The notes under the pieces are model-generated. The model made no database searches. It worked only from the letters and a program-made list of their open reading frames with translations, and was not told where the DNA came from. Shown one piece after another: positions 61,514-64,000 of a stretch of DNA of 64,000 nt (positions within the stretch are counted from its first letter, which is position 1; the number at the start of each line of letters is the position of its first letter). Position numbers and translations under genes: made by a program. The DNA is from Acinetobacter radioresistens DSM 6976 = NBRC 102413 = CIP 103788 (GTDB lineage: Bacteria > Pseudomonadota > Gammaproteobacteria > Pseudomonadales > Moraxellaceae): contig NZ_AP019740.1 of NCBI RefSeq assembly GCF_006757745.1, positions 496,001-560,000 of the forward strand, read 5' to 3'.

Positions 61514-62971
61514 ATGGAATTTATTCGAGCAAATGCGGATTGGTTCTACCTGATTGGTGCCATTCTTTTTATTCTGACCTTACGCGGTTTATCAGGCCCT
61601 AAAACAGCGATTGCTGGTAACCGTTATGGCATGATTGCTATGGCGATTGCGGTAATCACTACATTCTTTGTTGCAGATCATCCAGTCATCTGGATGATTG
61701 TAGGAGCAATGGTACTGGGCGGGTTAATTGGTATTGCCCGGGCACGTACTGTACCGATGACTCAGATGCCGGAAACTGTAGCTTTAATGCATTCTCTGGT
61801 GGGTCTGGCAGCAGTTCTGATTGCGATAGCAGCCATTCTGCATAATAACCAGCTCAGCGCATTGTTTTTACAAAATGAAGCGGCCCTGACTGCTGCTGGA
61901 GTTGAACATGCCCATATGAACAAGGTTCACCTGTTTGAACTGTTTGTGGGTTGTTTTGTAGGTGCAATTACCTTTACAGCCTCAGTATTTGCTTACGGTA
62001 AACTGGCTGCAAAGAAATGGGCTAAAACGATCTCTGGTGGCTGGGTAAAACCAGTACAGGCGATTATCTTTATTGCCATGTTAGCATGCGGTTTTTACTT
62101 CTTTACAACAGGAAACATGCAGGCATTCTGGGCAATGACTATCTTGGCACTGGTCTTTGGCTGGGTATGGATTGCACCGGTTGGCGGTGGTGATATGCCG
62201 GTAGTGGTTTCGTTACTTAACTCTTTTTCTGGCTGGGCGGCTGCGGGTATTGGTTTTACCCTGGAAAATAATATGCTGATAGTGGCAGGTTCACTGGTGG
62301 GTTCATCAGGTGCTATTTTATCTTATATCATGTGTAAAGCCATGAATCGCTCTATCATTAATGTACTGTTTGGTGGCGCAATGGGCGGTACTGCGGTCGC
62401 AGGAAGTGCAGCCGCAGGTGAGCAGGTGCAGCGTAACCACCGTTCAGGTTCAGCTGATGATGCTGGCTTCCTGATGTCAAATGCAGACAGTGTAGTAATT
62501 GTGCCAGGTTATGGAATGGCGCAAGGCCGTGCGCAAAATGCGGTCAAGGAATTAGCCAATCTGTTAAAAGAGCAGGGTGTTACTGTACGGTTTGCAATTC
62601 ATCCGGTTGCAGGCCGCATGCCGGGGCATATGAACGTTTTACTTGCTGAAGCTGATGTACCTTATGAAGATATTCTGGAAATGGATGAGATTAACTCAGA
62701 TTTCCCAGCAACTGACGTGGTACTGGTAATTGGTGCAAATGATGTGGTCAATCCGGCTGCTAAAGATGATCCAAACTCGCCAATCTATGGTATGCCAATT
62801 CTTGAAGCGCATAAGGCACGTACTATCATGGTAATCAAACGTTCAATGGCAACTGGTTATGCTGGACTCGATAATGACCTGTTCTACAACGAAAAAACTA
62901 TGATGATTTTCGGTGATGCGAAGAAAGTGGTCGAGGATATGACCAAAGCAATTAATGGCACGGGTCACTAA
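61514..62971 (+). CDS. pntB: NAD(P) transhydrogenase beta subunit
   Basis: PntB holds the rest of the proton channel and the NADP(H) site. The 485 residues have about nine membrane segments in the first 290 residues (including EHAHMNKVHLFELFVGCFVGAITFTASVFAYGKL), then a soluble domain with VIVPGYGMAQGRAQNAVKEL, FAIHPVAGRMPGHMNVLLAEADVPY, VLVIGANDVVNPAAKDDPNSPIYGMP and KRSMATGYAGLDNDLFY. All are standard. A terminator follows. Confidence 0.97.
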   Translation: MEFIRANADWFYLIGAILFILTLRGLSGPKTAIAGNRYGMIAMAIAVITTFFVADHPVIWMIVGAMVLGGLIGIARARTVPMTQMPETVALMHSLVGLAAVLIAIAAILHNNQLSALFLQNEAALTAAGVEHAHMNKVHLFELFVGCFVGAITFTASVFAYGKLAAKKWAKTISGGWVKPVQAIIFIAMLACGFYFFTTGNMQAFWAMTILALVFGWVWIAPVGGGDMPVVVSLLNSFSGWAAAGIGFTLENNMLIVAGSLVGSSGAILSYIMCKAMNRSIINVLFGGAMGGTAVAGSAAAGEQVQRNHRSGSADDAGFLMSNADSVVIVPGYGMAQGRAQNAVKELANLLKEQGVTVRFAIHPVAGRMPGHMNVLLAEADVPYEDILEMDEINSDFPATDVVLVIGANDVVNPAAKDDPNSPIYGMPILEAHKARTIMVIKRSMATGYAGLDNDLFYNEKTMMIFGDAKKVVEDMTKAINGTGH

Positions 62972-62987
62972 TTTCTAAAAAATAATG

Positions 62988-63016
62988 AAAGCCATCTTAG
63001 GGTGGCTTTTTTTATA
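62988..63016 (+). terminator. Terminator of the pnt operon
   Basis: AAAGCCATC and GGTGGCTTT form a 9-bp stem (one G-T pair) with a TTAG loop, followed by a run of T. Confidence 0.9.
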
Positions 63017-63555
63017 ATCTTATTTAATGTAGGCAAACAAAATTTATTCTAAACTACTATATAGTATTCAATTTAGCTTTCCTCATCTGTTTTATGGTAT
63101 TTATTAAAAATTAAAGAAATCATTTATAACCCTTTCTATTATTTATATTGAATCTACTGTCTTATAGACTGGCAGGGTTAAGCCTGCAGGTTTAATTTAA
63201 ATTGCTATTTCTTTTATAAAAAATATATTAAAGAAAATAATTGATCTGTTTTACGCCTTATATCTTCTATCTTTAATCCGTATACCTTACTTAATAGGAG
63301 TAGTAATGCATAGTATATTTGCTCGAAATAAATACTTTTAAAATGGTGGGCAATATGCTGCCTCACCTTTTCATATTGAATGCGGGAGAATAGGGAGTTT
63401 TAAATATTGCTATTCAGGAGGATTTAACCGGTTTGAAATTTTATGCATTATTCGACTTAAACTGGTCAAAAAAAACAGATCATATCCAAAAAATAAGTGG
63501 CATATCGGTTTTTTAACAGCTTTATATAATGAATTATTAAAAAGGTATTAAATAT
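63017..63555. other. Intergenic region between pntB and rsfS
   Basis: About 540 A+T-rich bases without a supported gene. The only notable item is a 27-codon frame from a TTG at 63433 to the stop at 63516 after a good AGGAGG (63416-63421), which I treat as a weak candidate. A short GCAGG/CCTGC repeat (63172-63187) has no T tract. Confidence 0.4.
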
Positions 63556-63584
63556 AAAAAAGCGACCGAAGAGGTCGCTTTTTC
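63556..63584 (-). terminator. Terminator after rsfS
   Basis: AAAAAGCGACC and GGTCGCTTTTT form an 11-bp stem with a GAAGA loop; on the minus strand it ends in a T run. It stops rsfS transcription a few bases after its stop codon. Confidence 0.92.
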
Positions 63585-63592
63585 AGGGAGTT

Positions 63593-63994
63593 TTACGCTA
63601 CAGATTCGGGTGCATTACGCCATAAGCTTTCTAGATCGTAGAACTTACGTGCAGTAGGTAGCATCACATGTACCACTACATATCCTAAATCAATCAGGAT
63701 CCATTCTGCATCACGTTCACCTTCAATACCTATAGGACGGAAACCGGCTTTACGTGCTTCATCAGCAACATTATCAGCCAAAGCTTTTACATGACGTGTT
63801 GATGTACCACTTGCGATTACAATTGCATCAGCAACATTACTGATTGAACTGACATCAAGTTCAATAATATCTTTAGCTTTTACATCGGTTAAAGCATTGT
63901 GCACAACTTTTAAGCATTCCTGCACACTCTGGCTTTGAGAATTCATGGCGAGATCGTAAGAATTAGACACGCTGGGCGATGGTTCTAAATTCAT
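63593..63994 (-). CDS. rsfS: Ribosomal silencing factor RsfS
   Basis: RsfS binds protein L14 on the large ribosomal subunit and blocks subunit joining when nutrients are short. The core runs CLKVVHNALTDVKAKDIIELDVSSISNVADAIVIASGTSTRHVKALADNV, then GIEGERDAEWILIDLGYVVVHVMLPTARKFYDLESLW, all standard. This frame gives 133 residues, about 25 more than E. coli; an internal ATG at 63946 would give 117. Too little sequence lies upstream in the window to judge the ribosome site. Near neighbours beyond the edge (often nadD) are not visible. Confidence 0.96.
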   Translation of the reverse strand: MNLEPSPSVSNSYDLAMNSQSQSVQECLKVVHNALTDVKAKDIIELDVSSISNVADAIVIASGTSTRHVKALADNVADEARKAGFRPIGIEGERDAEWILIDLGYVVVHVMLPTARKFYDLESLWRNAPESVA

Positions 63995-64000
63995 AAAAAA

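Overview
The window reads as chromosomal DNA of an Acinetobacter species (Moraxellaceae, Gammaproteobacteria). The reasons are moderate-to-low G+C by eye, the protein flavour of SecD, RsfS, GlnE and IlvI, and above all a sugar-transferase locus sitting exactly between ilvE and aspS. That is the position of the lipooligosaccharide outer-core (OC) locus in A. baumannii. I cannot name the species. I see no prophage, insertion sequence, integron or CRISPR array; almost everything is core genome with a few accessory genes.

Layout. 1-5347 (minus strand) is a queA - DUF3137-like - lemA - tgt - yajC - secD block; secD runs off the left edge, and the LemA pair splits the usual queA-tgt neighbourhood. 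A tRNA-Leu(CAA) with its own promoter follows at 5521-5607. An orphan sensor kinase, glnE and ilvE come next on the plus strand. 10918-20441 is the OC-type locus: two ELM1/GtrOC1-type transferases around a polysaccharide deacetylase and a GT4 enzyme, then rmlBDAC for dTDP-L-rhamnose, then a convergent set of a GT2 enzyme, a CgeB-like transferase and a small membrane protein. There is no flippase or polymerase gene, which fits stepwise core assembly rather than capsule. aspS closes the locus.

22565-31802 carries a DUF4184 membrane protein divergent from a ZnuD-type zinc receptor with a near-perfect Zur operator, a PLD-fold protein behind a hairpin that covers its ribosome site, small envelope proteins, a BI-1/YccA protein, fabI, and the last gene of a macA-macB-outer-membrane-lipoprotein efflux operon (macA and macB continue to 35144). 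35256-39956 is the conserved leuS-lptE-holA cluster with a DUF4124 gene upstream. 40598-43864 is ilvI-ilvH-ilvC. After that come an MHYT-GGDEF-EAL protein, prfC, two related DUF3298 lipoproteins, a TatD nuclease, acnA, tcdA, dusA, a degenerate HEPN-type protein, two transporters, the three-gene pntAA-pntAB-pntB transhydrogenase and rsfS at the right edge.

Themes. Envelope and outer-membrane functions dominate: SecD/YajC, the OC locus, ZnuD, MacAB, LptE and several lipoproteins. Branched-chain amino acid synthesis (ilvE, ilvIHC), translation (aspS, leuS, prfC, queA, tgt, dusA, tcdA, rsfS) and redox or TCA metabolism (acnA, pnt) fill the rest. The most interesting items are the OC locus with duplicated ELM1 genes, the Zur operator, the degenerate HEPN protein, the hairpin over the PLD gene's start, and the GEA variant of the thiamine-diphosphate motif in IlvI. 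Start codons were moved from the longest open frame wherever a Shine-Dalgarno sequence or family length argued for it.
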